A DNA stretch of 64,000 bases from Tenacibaculum soleae (GTDB taxonomy: Bacteria; Bacteroidota; Bacteroidia; Flavobacteriales; Flavobacteriaceae), in the NCBI RefSeq assembly GCF_001693415.1, contig NZ_MAKX01000024.1, positions 207,303 to 271,302 of the forward strand. Direction: 5' to 3'. Each line of letters starts with the position of its first letter. Positions within the stretch are counted from its first letter, which is position 1. The position numbers and the translations under genes are program-made. The notes beneath the pieces were generated by a model that ran no database searches, had not been told where the DNA came from, and saw only the letters and a program-made list of their open reading frames with translations. This document shows, piece after piece, positions 45,913 to 54,951 of the stretch.

Positions 45913-46524
45913 TTAAACAGCAACTAATTTTGCATATTTCATAAAATAATCTTCTAAACGTTTTAAAATAGGGGGCATTTTTTCTGAATACATTACAAAC
46001 TGACATTTATTAATGCTTTGAGTAATAGCCATAACAGCAGTGTAAGCAGAGTTTTGAGTTAAAAAATCAGCATCGTCAATACAAAATATTTTTACCTGTG
46101 AAATACTTAATCCCTCCAATAATAATAATTTATTTACTATTTTGGGTGTGGCTATTAAAACATCAATACCTTCAAATATTTCAGATTTTATTACATCAAT
46201 ATGAAGTCTTTCATCACCAAAATATACCCGTAAAGGATGATGTCTTGTATATTTTAAAAACTCATTGTACAACTCTAATACTTTCTCATTATTTTCTGCT
46301 AAAATAATAGCTCTAGGAGCATTTCCAATAGCTTCAAATTTTAATTTATGTAATGTAGTAAGTACCAGCGCAGTTGTTTTTCCACTACCAACTGAAGCCG
46401 TACAGAAAACGTTTGAACCACTTTTTATTACAGGAATACTTGCTTTTTGAAAAGGTGTAGGTGTCGTTATATTAAGAGAGGTTAATTTTTCTTTTATATC
46501 AACATGTAATTTTTTAAATGGCAT
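45913..46524 (-). CDS. Single-domain, degenerate DEAD-box-like protein
   Basis: The 203 residues cover only the first RecA-like domain of a DEAD-box helicase. The Q-motif is recognisable in ITTPTPFQKASIPVI. Motif I reads ASVGSGKTT instead of AxTGxGKT. Ia-like is ILAENNEKV, Ib-like LIATPKIV. Motif II reads IDDAD instead of DEAD. SAT is replaced by YSEKMP. No helicase C domain follows. It cannot be a conventional helicase; an ATP-binding or RNA-binding accessory role is possible. There is no frameshift or downstream remnant to suggest a recent truncation. Confidence 0.85.
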   Translation of the reverse strand: MPFKKLHVDIKEKLTSLNITTPTPFQKASIPVIKSGSNVFCTASVGSGKTTALVLTTLHKLKFEAIGNAPRAIILAENNEKVLELYNEFLKYTRHHPLRVYFGDERLHIDVIKSEIFEGIDVLIATPKIVNKLLLLEGLSISQVKIFCIDDADFLTQNSAYTAVMAITQSINKCQFVMYSEKMPPILKRLEDYFMKYAKLVAV

Positions 46525-46665
46525 AAAATAATTGTTTAATTGTACTGATTAAGTAAAAGCGACAAATATACAATTAAATGGCTGTTTTTGTAATTTAATG
46601 TTTTTTATAATGAGTATTATTAATAAAAAAGTAGCTGAAAAAACACAGTTTTAAAATCTCAGATA

Positions 46666-46716
46666 TGGGATTTATTGCCTAAAAACAAAATAATGTTTTA
46701 GACAATAAATTTCCCA
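46666..46716. repeat. Long imperfect hairpin downstream of the M42 gene
   Basis: GGGATTTATTGCCTAAAA and TTTTAGACAATAAATTTCCC pair over about 17 positions with one mismatch and one bulge. It lies in the 213-bp gap after the minus-strand M42 gene. No T-run follows on the minus strand, so it is not a canonical terminator. Confidence 0.5.
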
Positions 46717-46737
46717 CCCTTTTAGTGTTGAAAGAAT

Positions 46738-47829
46738 TTATTTAAAGTAAGAGAAATCTTCTCCTTCTTCAATCTTTAATAAACTTTCATATATCATTTT
46801 AATAACGTTTTCAACATCTTCACGATGTACCATTTCAACCGTTGTATGCATGTAACGTAATGGTAAAGAAATTAAAGCGGAAGCAACCCCTCCGTTACTA
46901 TAAGCAAAAGCATCTGTATCAGTACCAGTAGCTCTTGATAAAGCCGAGCGTTGAAAAGGAATTTCGTTTGCTTCAGCAGCATCAATAATTAAATCACGTA
47001 ATTTTTGTTGCACAGCAGGAGCATAGGCAACGACAGGGCCTTTACCAAGTTCTAAAAGGCCTTCTTTTTTCTGATCAATCATTGGTGTTGTAGTATCGTG
47101 TGTTACATCAGTAACAATTGCTACATTAGGTTTAATGGTTTGTGTAATCATTTCAGCTCCACGTAAACCTATTTCTTCTTGTACAGAGTTTGTGATGTAT
47201 AATCCGAAAGGTAATTCTTTCTTATTTTCTTTTAATAAGCGAGCAACTTCGGCAATCATAAATCCACCCATTCTGTTGTCTAGCGCTCTACATACAAATT
47301 TATCTCCATTTAAAATATGAAATTCATCTGGATATGTAATTACACAACCAACATGTATTCCTAGTTTTTCAACTTCTTCTTTCGTAGCACAACCTGTATC
47401 AATAAAAATATTATCTGGTTTTGGTGCTTCTTCATTAGCTTTATTGCGAGTATGAATTGCTGGCCAACCAAATACTCCTTTTACGATGCCGTTTTTACCA
47501 TGAATGTTAACAATTTTACTAGGAGCAATTTGATGATCTGAGCCTCCGTTACGAATCACGTAAATTAATCCGTTATCAGAGATGTAATTTACATACCATG
47601 AAATTTCATCGGCATGTCCTTCAATTACTACTTTGTATTTAGCATCAGGGTTTATTACTCCAACTGCTGATCCGTATGTATCTGTAATAAATTCATCAAC
47701 ATAAGGTTTTAAGTAATCCATCCAAATTTTTTGCCCTTCCCATTCATATCCAGTAGGGGCAGCATTGTTTAAGTATGTAGCTAAGAAATCGATAGATTTC
47801 TCATTTAAAATTGATTTATTTTTAGCCAT
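46738..47829 (-). CDS. M42 family metallopeptidase (aminopeptidase-like)
   Basis: The 363 residues show the M42/M20-type dinuclear zinc site: EGHADEISW (first His and Asp), RALDNRMGGF (bridging Asp), SVQEEIGLRGAE (Glu-Glu) and the late MHTTVEMVHRED His. Related enzymes are TET-like aminopeptidases or endoglucanase-like CelM. It is cytosolic, with no signal peptide. It follows the acyltransferase gene by 20 bp and is probably co-transcribed. Confidence 0.93.
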   Translation of the reverse strand: MAKNKSILNEKSIDFLATYLNNAAPTGYEWEGQKIWMDYLKPYVDEFITDTYGSAVGVINPDAKYKVVIEGHADEISWYVNYISDNGLIYVIRNGGSDHQIAPSKIVNIHGKNGIVKGVFGWPAIHTRNKANEEAPKPDNIFIDTGCATKEEVEKLGIHVGCVITYPDEFHILNGDKFVCRALDNRMGGFMIAEVARLLKENKKELPFGLYITNSVQEEIGLRGAEMITQTIKPNVAIVTDVTHDTTTPMIDQKKEGLLELGKGPVVAYAPAVQQKLRDLIIDAAEANEIPFQRSALSRATGTDTDAFAYSNGGVASALISLPLRYMHTTVEMVHREDVENVIKMIYESLLKIEEGEDFSYFK

Positions 47830-47849
47830 AATATGTAATGTTATTTTTG

Positions 47850-48680
47850 TTATTCCTCTTCTTCTTTTTTAGAATCTGGCCCCCAAAAACGTCGTTGTTC
47901 ACGATATGCTTGTTCTTCTTTAATTTGTTTAGGGGTTAGTACTTTTAAAAAGGAAGGATGCTGTTCGATAGCATATTCTATTTTTTCAACAATATTAGCA
48001 ACACTTTCATTTTCGTAATCAATATCTAAAGGTTCTTTGATAACCATTGATTGTAAAACGTTTCGTTTTTTTATCATCAATCCTTTTTTATCAAAAGAAC
48101 GTCTAAAACCATCAATAACAATAGGTACTACTACAGGTTTATAGGTTTTTATAATGTGTGCTGTACCACGGCGAATAGGTTTGAAAGGTGTTGTGGTTCC
48201 TTGCGGAAATGTAATTACCCAACCATCATCTAAAGCTTTTCGAATGTTAGAAATGTCAGACATTTTTACTTGTCTTTTTACATCTTTACCGTCACTTCGC
48301 CAAGTTCTTTCAACAGATACAGAACCTACATAAGCAAATATTTTAGGTAATATACCAGACCGCATTGTTTCTCCAGCTGCAATATAGTATAAGTTTAATT
48401 TAGGATTCCATAAATAGCCTACGTTTCTAATATTATCATCACGTCCTTTTAAAGCAGCGTTAAATACATGAAACATTGAAGCTACATCAGCAAAATAAGT
48501 TTGGTGATTAGAGATAAATAATACATTTTTATCAGGTAAATTTCTAAGCACGTCCATACCTTCAATTTGTAAGTTATTGAATTTACGGTAACGTCCATGC
48601 GATATGATACCTAACGTTTGTATAAGAAAACGTTTAATAAATAATATATGACCAAACGGGTTCCTTTTGAATAAAGGCAT
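47850..48680 (-). CDS. Divergent PlsC-family acyltransferase
   Basis: The 276 residues resemble 1-acyl-glycerol-3-phosphate acyltransferases, with VLFISNHQTYFADV (about 50-63), YIAAGETMR, GSVSVERTWR, and a late FPQGTTTPFKP. The catalytic motif is HxxxxxD (one residue longer than HxxxxD) and EGTR is QGTT. I think it belongs to a conserved Bacteroidota subfamily rather than being dead. It lies between the NUDIX gene (52 bp) and the M42 peptidase (20 bp). Confidence 0.85.
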   Translation of the reverse strand: MPLFKRNPFGHILFIKRFLIQTLGIISHGRYRKFNNLQIEGMDVLRNLPDKNVLFISNHQTYFADVASMFHVFNAALKGRDDNIRNVGYLWNPKLNLYYIAAGETMRSGILPKIFAYVGSVSVERTWRSDGKDVKRQVKMSDISNIRKALDDGWVITFPQGTTTPFKPIRRGTAHIIKTYKPVVVPIVIDGFRRSFDKKGLMIKKRNVLQSMVIKEPLDIDYENESVANIVEKIEYAIEQHPSFLKVLTPKQIKEEQAYREQRRFWGPDSKKEEEE

Positions 48681-48732
48681 TTATAATTATATTTTTAGTG
48701 TAAGTGCTAAATTACAAAAGAAATAGAAAATA

Positions 48733-49362
48733 TTAGAGTTTAAATAAATCTTTAATTTCTGACAACATCATGGCTGTTGCCCCCCAAACAACGTAATTGT
48801 TTAGTTTAAAGCAAGGTACCTTAATTTTTTTCATGTAAGAAGTTTCCATATTTACAGATGTTAAATTACGATCATTAAATAAATCACTAATTAAAACTTC
48901 AATAATATTAGCTACTTCATAATTAGGTTTAAAAACAGGTTTTGTTTTTGTAAAACCAATAAAAGGAGCCACTAAAAAATTACTAGGTGGTATATAGGAA
49001 TCTGAAAGTTGTCGAATAATCTTTATATCTTTAGGTATTATACCTACTTCTTCAAATGTTTCCCTTAAAGCTGTTGTTTTAAGATTTTTATCTTCGATAT
49101 CAATTTTTCCACCAGGAAAACTAACTTGAGCAGAATGTTTACCGTTATAACTTGCTCTTTCTGTTAGTAATAATCGTGTTTTATTATTTTTATCAGGATA
49201 AAATAAAGCTAAAACAGCTGCTTTTTTTGGATTTTTACTGTTGATTAATTCTTGAGAAAATTGAGTTCTTAACTTTGGTGCTAATTTTAACTGCGAATGC
49301 AATCCTCCCAAAGGTTTGTTTTGTAATTCGTTAAGTTGATTTGTGAAATCAGAAAAAGTCAT
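48733..49362 (-). CDS. NUDIX hydrolase, CoA pyrophosphatase-like
   Basis: The 209 residues have a complete NUDIX box, GGKIDIEDKNLKTTALRETF followed by EEVGI (about 82-106), matching Gx5Ex7REUxEExGU apart from a longer first loop. The preceding SFPGGKI is typical of the CoA-cleaving NudL group. It would hydrolyse a nucleotide-diphosphate such as CoA; the actual substrate is inferred. Confidence 0.88.
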   Translation of the reverse strand: MTFSDFTNQLNELQNKPLGGLHSQLKLAPKLRTQFSQELINSKNPKKAAVLALFYPDKNNKTRLLLTERASYNGKHSAQVSFPGGKIDIEDKNLKTTALRETFEEVGIIPKDIKIIRQLSDSYIPPSNFLVAPFIGFTKTKPVFKPNYEVANIIEVLISDLFNDRNLTSVNMETSYMKKIKVPCFKLNNYVVWGATAMMLSEIKDLFKL

Positions 49363-49465
49363 TCAATTTTAGTATTTTAAAGCAAACATATAAATTCACA
49401 AAGTTAAAAATATAATAATTTGGCTTGAATTTTGATTTATGCTAAACATAATTAATATTTAATAA

Positions 49466-49759
49466 ATGAACACAAAAAATAAATACAAAAAATTAGCATT
49501 AAGTTTAGTGTTTGACGCCATAGGGTTTTTATCATATATAATACCAGGTATAGGTGAGCTACTTGATGTAATTTGGGCACCAATTTCTGCCTATTTAATG
49601 ACTAAAATGTATAAAGGTAATAAAGGTAAAATAGGGGCAGCAGTTTCTTTTATCGAAGAAGCAATGCCTGGTTTAGATGTAATACCAACATTTACATTAA
49701 TGTGGTTATTTACTCATGTTTTTACAGCTAATCAATCAAAAAAAACAATTGAAATTTAA
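49466..49759 (+). CDS. Small membrane protein, family not recognised
   Basis: The 97 residues contain hydrophobic stretches at about 12-38 (LVFDAIGFLSYIIPGIGELL) and 46-50. The C-terminus is amphipathic with EEAMPGLDVIPTFTLMWLF. The FDAIG-SYxxPGIGExxDxxWAPIS pattern recurs in small Bacteroidota membrane proteins of unknown function. Divergent from the NUDIX gene. No function is proposed. Confidence 0.75.
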   Translation: MNTKNKYKKLALSLVFDAIGFLSYIIPGIGELLDVIWAPISAYLMTKMYKGNKGKIGAAVSFIEEAMPGLDVIPTFTLMWLFTHVFTANQSKKTIEI

Positions 49760-49896
49760 CTTATATATTTCAAATTTAATGATTTAAATTAATCGTAAAA
49801 CAGGTAATAATTACTTATAATAAAGAGTCTGGTAAATCAATGTAGTTTTTTCTTTTATTTTCCGTAAATTCGCAGGCTTAAACTTAGAGATTGATT

Positions 49897-52323
49897 ATGA
49901 AAATATCATATAATTGGTTACGACAATTTTTACAAACCGACTGGGAAGCTGAAAAAACTGGAGAATTATTAACAGATTTAGGCCTTGAAGTAGAAGGTAT
50001 TGAAACTGTAGAAAGTATTAAAGGAAGTTTAAAAGGGATTGTAGTTGGTGAAGTAAAAACATGTGTAAAGCATCCAAATGCAGATAAACTTAAAGTTACT
50101 ACCGTAGATTTAGGTGACGGAAAACCTGTACAGATTGTATGTGGAGCTCCTAATGTTGATGCTGGACAAAAAGTACCAGTGGCAACTGTTGGAACCACCT
50201 TATATGATGAAAAAGGAGAAGGGTTTAAAATTAAGAAAGGTAAAATTAGAGGAGAAGAAAGTCATGGAATGATTTGTGCCGAAGACGAGTTAGGTTTAGG
50301 TAAAAGTCATGACGGAATTATGATTTTAGACGACGCTATTGCGCCAGGAACTTTAGGTTCAGAGGTTTTTAATATTGAAACAGATTATGTTTTTGAAATT
50401 GGTTTAACGCCAAATCGTGCTGATGCAATGAGCCATTTTGGAGTAGCTCGTGATTTACGTGCAGGGTTAATTCAGCAAGGAACAAATATAGAGTTGATAT
50501 CTCCTTCAGTATCTGATTTTCATGTAGACGAACGTACTTTAAAAATTGATATTGAAGTTGAAGATAAAAACTTAGTGCCTCGCTATTGCGGAATTACAAT
50601 TACAGATATTGAAGTAAAAGAATCTCCAGAATGGATTCAAAATAGATTAAAAGCCATAGGGATTGTGCCTAAAAATAATATTGTAGACATTACAAACTAT
50701 GTTTTACACGAATTAGGACAACCTTTACATGCTTTTGATGCAAATAAAATACGAGGAAATAAAGTACTTGTTAAAACTTTAGAAGCTGGAACAAAATTTA
50801 CAACTTTAGACGAAGTTGAAAGAACATTAGATGCTGATGATATAATGATCTGTGATGCTGATGACAATCCATTATGTATTGGTGGAGTTTTTGGAGGAAT
50901 AACATCTGGAGTAACCGAGCATACAACTTCGGTTTTCTTAGAAAGTGCGTATTTTAACCCAGTTTCTATCCGTAAAACAGCCAAAAGACATGCGTTAAAT
51001 ACTGATGCTTCTTTCCGTTTTGAAAGAGGAATAGATGTTAATTTAACTAAATATGCCTTAAAACGTGCCGCATTATTAATTGAGGAGTATGCTGGAGGAA
51101 AAATGTCTTCTGATATTTTAGATTTTTATCCAGAAAGAATTGAAGATTTCGAAGTTTTCTTATCTTTTGAAAATACATATAAATTAATAGGACAAGAGAT
51201 TCCAAGAGAAACAATCAAAAACATTTTAGCTTCTTTAGAAATTAAAATAAACAGTGTTACCGATGCTGGGTTAGGCTTAGTAATACCATCTTACAGAGTA
51301 GATGTACAGCGTGAAGCTGATATTATTGAAGAAATTTTAAGAGTTTACGGATATAATAATATTGAGTTTTCTCATAAATTAAACACATCTATTTCTTTTG
51401 ATAGCGATAAAGAAGTTAAAATTGAAAACATTGTAGCAAACCAATTAACCTCATTAGGGTTTAATGAAACAATGGCTAATTCTTTAACCAAAGAAGATTA
51501 TGTTGCCTTGTCTGATAATTTAAATCCAGCGAATAACGTAGAAATGTTAAATCCGTTAAGTAACGATTTAAAAGTAATGCGTCAATCGTTATTATTTAGT
51601 GGTTTAGAATCTGTTTCGTATAACATTAACAGAAAAAACAATACGCTAAAATTTTATGAATTTGGTAAAACATATCATAAATACGAAAGTGGGTATCAAG
51701 AAGACAAGCATTTAACCTTATTTGTTACAGGAAATAGAACTAAAGATAGCTGGAAAACAGCTAACAAAACATCTGATTTCTTTTATTTAAAGGGAATTGT
51801 AACTAGTTTATTAAGTCGATTAGGCTTAGAAAAACTAAAAACATCACCAGTAAAGGCAGATATATTTTCTGAAGGAATTGTATTAAGTTTAGGTAAAACT
51901 AAATTAGTAGAATTTGGAGTGGTAAAAAGAGCTATTTTAAAAGAGTTTTCTATTAAGCAAGAAGTATTATTTGCTGATTTTAATTGGCAAAATATTTTGA
52001 ATTTTGTGGGTAAGAAAAACATTAAAGTAACTGATTTGGCAAAATTTCCATCAGTAAAACGTGATTTAGCATTATTGCTAGATGATAAGGTTGAGTTTAA
52101 AGAAATTTACAATCTTGCTTTTCAATCAGAAAAGAAACTTTTAAAAGAAGTAGATTTATTTGATGTTTATGAAGGCGATAAACTACCTGAAGGTAAAAAA
52201 TCGTATGCAGTTAGTTTTGTTTTACAAGATGAAAATAAAACGTTAGCAGATAAACAAATTGATAAGATAATGCAAAAATTACAGCAAACATTCGAAAAGA
52301 ATTTAGCAGCTGTTTTAAGATAA
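49897..52323 (+). CDS. pheT: Phenylalanine-tRNA ligase beta subunit
   Basis: The 808 residues have the full bacterial PheT layout. An N-terminal tRNA-binding OB fold (about 40-155, GEVKTCVKHPNADKLKV) comes first, then the B3/B4 and B5 domains, and the catalytic-like core (VEMLNPLSNDLKVMRQSLL). The anticodon-binding FDX-ACB fold closes the protein (KFPSVKRDLALLLDD). It pairs with PheS, encoded elsewhere. The ATG at 49897 is preferred over a TTG at 49891. Confidence 0.96.
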   Translation: MKISYNWLRQFLQTDWEAEKTGELLTDLGLEVEGIETVESIKGSLKGIVVGEVKTCVKHPNADKLKVTTVDLGDGKPVQIVCGAPNVDAGQKVPVATVGTTLYDEKGEGFKIKKGKIRGEESHGMICAEDELGLGKSHDGIMILDDAIAPGTLGSEVFNIETDYVFEIGLTPNRADAMSHFGVARDLRAGLIQQGTNIELISPSVSDFHVDERTLKIDIEVEDKNLVPRYCGITITDIEVKESPEWIQNRLKAIGIVPKNNIVDITNYVLHELGQPLHAFDANKIRGNKVLVKTLEAGTKFTTLDEVERTLDADDIMICDADDNPLCIGGVFGGITSGVTEHTTSVFLESAYFNPVSIRKTAKRHALNTDASFRFERGIDVNLTKYALKRAALLIEEYAGGKMSSDILDFYPERIEDFEVFLSFENTYKLIGQEIPRETIKNILASLEIKINSVTDAGLGLVIPSYRVDVQREADIIEEILRVYGYNNIEFSHKLNTSISFDSDKEVKIENIVANQLTSLGFNETMANSLTKEDYVALSDNLNPANNVEMLNPLSNDLKVMRQSLLFSGLESVSYNINRKNNTLKFYEFGKTYHKYESGYQEDKHLTLFVTGNRTKDSWKTANKTSDFFYLKGIVTSLLSRLGLEKLKTSPVKADIFSEGIVLSLGKTKLVEFGVVKRAILKEFSIKQEVLFADFNWQNILNFVGKKNIKVTDLAKFPSVKRDLALLLDDKVEFKEIYNLAFQSEKKLLKEVDLFDVYEGDKLPEGKKSYAVSFVLQDENKTLADKQIDKIMQKLQQTFEKNLAAVLR

Positions 52324-52327
52324 TTAA

Positions 52328-52358
52328 GAAGCTCCAATTTTTATTGGGGCTTTTTTTA
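52328..52358 (+). terminator. Terminator of pheT
   Basis: AAGCTCCAAT and ATTGGGGCTT pair (with one G-U), followed by T residues, 5 bp after the pheT stop. Confidence 0.8.
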
Positions 52359-52367
52359 TGAAATTTT

Positions 52368-52443
52368 ACGTCATTCTGAACCTGTTTCAGAATCACATCA
52401 AGATAAGTTAATTATGAGTTACTGAAATTAATTAAGTATAACA
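52368..52443. repeat. Dispersed palindromic repeat, copy 1
   Basis: ACGTCATTCTGAA, spacer, TTCAGAATC is an 8-bp-arm inverted repeat also seen at 58872. The later part, ACTGAAATTAATTAAGTATAAC, looks like a decayed form of the other copy's end. It fills the gap between pheT and pyrD. Confidence 0.6.
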
Positions 52444-52456
52444 AAAAAACAAACAC

Positions 52457-53491
52457 ATGTATAAAATATTAATCCGTCCGATATTCTTTCTTTTTGATCC
52501 AGAAAAGATTCATTATTTTACTTTTTCATTAGTAAAATTCATGACAAAAATTCCATTCGTAGCTTCAATATTTAGAGGGTTGTATCAAGTAAATGATAAA
52601 AAATTAGAACGTAATTTATTCGGACTTACATTTAAAAACCCTGTTGGGTTAGCTGCAGGTTTTGATAAAAATGCAGTGTTATATAATGAATTAGCAAACT
52701 TCGGATTTGGTTTTGTAGAAATAGGAACTGTAACTCCTAAAGGGCAGGCAGGAAATCCGAAGAAAAGATTGTTTCGTTTAAAAGATGATCAAGGAATTAT
52801 TAATAGAATGGGATTTAATAATGAGGGATTGGCTATTGCCATTGAACAATTAAAAAAGAATAAAGGAAAAATAATTATTGGAGGTAATATTGGTAAAAAT
52901 ACTGATACTGCTCCTGAAAATTATACTGAAGATTATATAGCGTGTTTTAAAGGCTTACATCCATATGTTGATTACTTTGTATTAAATGTAAGTTGCCCTA
53001 ATGTTGGTAGTCATGCAAAATTAGATGATGTTGAGTATTTACAAGAATTGATTACTGAGGTTCAACAATTAAATACTAAAGAAGCTGTTCAAAAACCAAT
53101 ATTATTAAAAATAGCTCCAGATTTAAATAACCAACAATTAGATGAAATAATTGAACTGGTTGCTAAAACTAAAATAGATGGAGTAATTGCATCAAACACA
53201 TCTGTAAATAGAGATAATTTAAAAGCATCAAAAGAAATATTACAAGAAATAGGTAATGGTGGTGTAAGTGGACAACCTGTAAAAGAAAAAAGCACAAAAG
53301 TTATTAAATATCTGGCAGATAACTCAAACAAAGCCTTTCCTATTATTGGAGTAGGAGGTATTCACTCTGAAAAAGATGCTTTAGATAAAATCAATGCTGG
53401 CGCTGATTTAGTGCAAATTTACACAGGTTTTATTTACGAGGGACCAAGTTTGGTAAAACGAATTAATAAAGCAATTTTAGCTAAAAGTTAA
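52457..53491 (+). CDS. pyrD: Dihydroorotate dehydrogenase (quinone), class 2
   Basis: It oxidises dihydroorotate to orotate in pyrimidine synthesis and passes electrons to quinone. The 344 residues include the N-terminal membrane-associating helices ([17 protein letters not shown]), then [10 protein letters not shown], the [19 protein letters not shown] class 2 motif, NVSCPNVG, and [10 protein letters not shown] at the FMN phosphate. Length and the N-terminal extension identify class 2. lysE-like follows after 3 bp. Confidence 0.95.
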   Translation: MYKILIRPIFFLFDPEKIHYFTFSLVKFMTKIPFVASIFRGLYQVNDKKLERNLFGLTFKNPVGLAAGFDKNAVLYNELANFGFGFVEIGTVTPKGQAGNPKKRLFRLKDDQGIINRMGFNNEGLAIAIEQLKKNKGKIIIGGNIGKNTDTAPENYTEDYIACFKGLHPYVDYFVLNVSCPNVGSHAKLDDVEYLQELITEVQQLNTKEAVQKPILLKIAPDLNNQQLDEIIELVAKTKIDGVIASNTSVNRDNLKASKEILQEIGNGGVSGQPVKEKSTKVIKYLADNSNKAFPIIGVGGIHSEKDALDKINAGADLVQIYTGFIYEGPSLVKRINKAILAKS

Positions 53492-53494
53492 AAT

Positions 53495-54109
53495 ATGCTC
53501 GAAACGTTAATCTCTTTTGTTTTAGCTACTGCTACTTTGGCTTTTTCGCCAGGGCCAGATAATATTTTTGTACTAACACAAAGTATTGTACACGGTAAAA
53601 AATATGGTTTAGCAACAGTTGTTGGTTTAATGACAGGTTGCATAATTCATACAACATTAGTAGCTTTTGGGGTATCAGAAGTAATTAAACAAAACCCTAA
53701 TTTATTTTTTATCATTAAGGTGTTTGGAGCGTTGTATTTACTATATATAGCTTTTCAGGTATATAAAAGCGATGCTAAAATTGCATTTTCGACAGAAAAT
53801 ATAGTTAAAAAGTCTACTTTCGAATTGTTTAAAAAAGGCTTTTGGATGAATGTATTAAACCCGAAGGTTACTATTTTCTTTTTAGCTTTTTTTCCACAGT
53901 TTTTGTTTTCAAAAACGATTTCAACGGTAGTTCAATTTTACGTTTTAGGAGGACTGTTTATTATAACTTCTTTTCTAATATTTTCAACAATTGCTGTTTT
54001 GGCAGGAAGTATTTCAGCTTCAATAAAAAAGAATGCCCAAATAGGAGTATTTCTAAAATGGGCTCAAATTGTAGTTTTTATAGCTATTGCTGTTTTAATT
54101 TTACTATAA
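53495..54109 (+). CDS. LysE/RhtB family amino-acid exporter
   Basis: The 204 residues form six predicted helices. The LysE signature FSPGPDNIFVLTQSIVHGKK at about 18-37 and the GFWMNVLNPKVTIFF motif in mid-protein are typical. It exports amino acids or related small molecules; the substrate is not predictable. It follows pyrD by 3 bp and is probably co-transcribed. Confidence 0.92.
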   Translation: MLETLISFVLATATLAFSPGPDNIFVLTQSIVHGKKYGLATVVGLMTGCIIHTTLVAFGVSEVIKQNPNLFFIIKVFGALYLLYIAFQVYKSDAKIAFSTENIVKKSTFELFKKGFWMNVLNPKVTIFFLAFFPQFLFSKTISTVVQFYVLGGLFIITSFLIFSTIAVLAGSISASIKKNAQIGVFLKWAQIVVFIAIAVLILL

Positions 54110-54143
54110 GAATAATCTCATGTGTTAAAAAGACTTTTGTAAT

Positions 54144-54293
54144 GTCAGTTTGAGTGATTTTTGCTAAAAAATCGTATCGAGAACTAATTTAGAATCTGAA
54201 ATATTAATTCTCGATATAATTTTTTACGCATTATTAACCGTAAAACTCATTCGAATTTAAAATGTTTTATCAAAAACCTAAACTTGTTTCAGG
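54144..54293. repeat. Cluster of short repeat remnants
   Basis: GTCAGTTTGAGTG (54144), the inverted pair TCGAGAA/TTCTCGA (about 54177-54213), and CCTAAACTTGTTTCAGG (54277-54293) lie together. The last is the exact reverse complement of 58929-58945. They fill most of the 215-bp gap after the exporter. Confidence 0.6.
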
Positions 54294-54324
54294 TTATCGT
54301 AAAGAGAATAATAAAAACTACAAA

Positions 54325-54876
54325 TCAATCTTCAGTAACATACCCCCAATTTTCACCCGTTTTTATTCGATGCAATTGCATTTCGGATACCCCAAATTGT
54401 CTAGCTAAAATTTTTAAACGAGTTCTCCTATTCGGATCATTTAATTTTCTTTTAAGAAATTTAACCCTAGTTTCAGTAAGTTTTGAGGTTCTTGCTTTGT
54501 GTACCTTATTCACATATTCAGGGTTAGTATATTGATGCACCTCTTTTTCCCTCTTTGTAGCCCATTTAAGGTTTTCAACCCTGTTATCTTTTTTATCGTA
54601 ATTTAAATGAATTACATAAAGTTGATCCTCATTACGCTCTAAAAAAGCTTCTGCAACTAATTTATGAACATACCTACTGGTATTTTTTCCGTTTACACGT
54701 TGTTTTAAAGGTAAATTTTGATAACCATTTATAAAATATTCATTTACTAAAGATTCTTCCTCATTTTTGCAATTAATAATCCTTCCGTAATTAGATATTT
54801 TAAATTTTTCTTTTTCAGCTATTTTATTGTCAAATACTATTTCTTTCCACTTTTCATTTCTATAGTTTCGTATCAT
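54325..54876 (-). CDS. NUMOD4 + HNH + helix-turn-helix protein (homing-endonuclease-like)
   Basis: The 183 residues read NUMOD4 (WKEIVFDNKIAEKEKFKISN, then YGRII; about 11-35), an HNH-3 nuclease-like segment (YVHKLVAEAFL and VIHLNYDKKDNRVENLKWAT, about 68-108), and a C-terminal HTH (ILARQFGVSEMQLHRIKTGENW, split over about 155-177). The HNH residues H, N and the DN pair are present, so nuclease activity is possible. It is freestanding; no intron or split gene flanks it. Flanking gaps carry repeats on one side. Confidence 0.85.
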   Translation of the reverse strand: MIRNYRNEKWKEIVFDNKIAEKEKFKISNYGRIINCKNEEESLVNEYFINGYQNLPLKQRVNGKNTSRYVHKLVAEAFLERNEDQLYVIHLNYDKKDNRVENLKWATKREKEVHQYTNPEYVNKVHKARTSKLTETRVKFLKRKLNDPNRRTRLKILARQFGVSEMQLHRIKTGENWGYVTED

Positions 54877-54951
54877 CTTCCAATATTTTATCTGAACTTA
54901 AATAATAAATAGCACTTTATTATTTTATGTAAAAATACACATTTTGTTTGA

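Noticed and set aside
54325..54876. Group I intron or intein carrying the HNH domain
   Set aside because: No split gene or intron-like boundary flanks it; neighbouring frames are complete.
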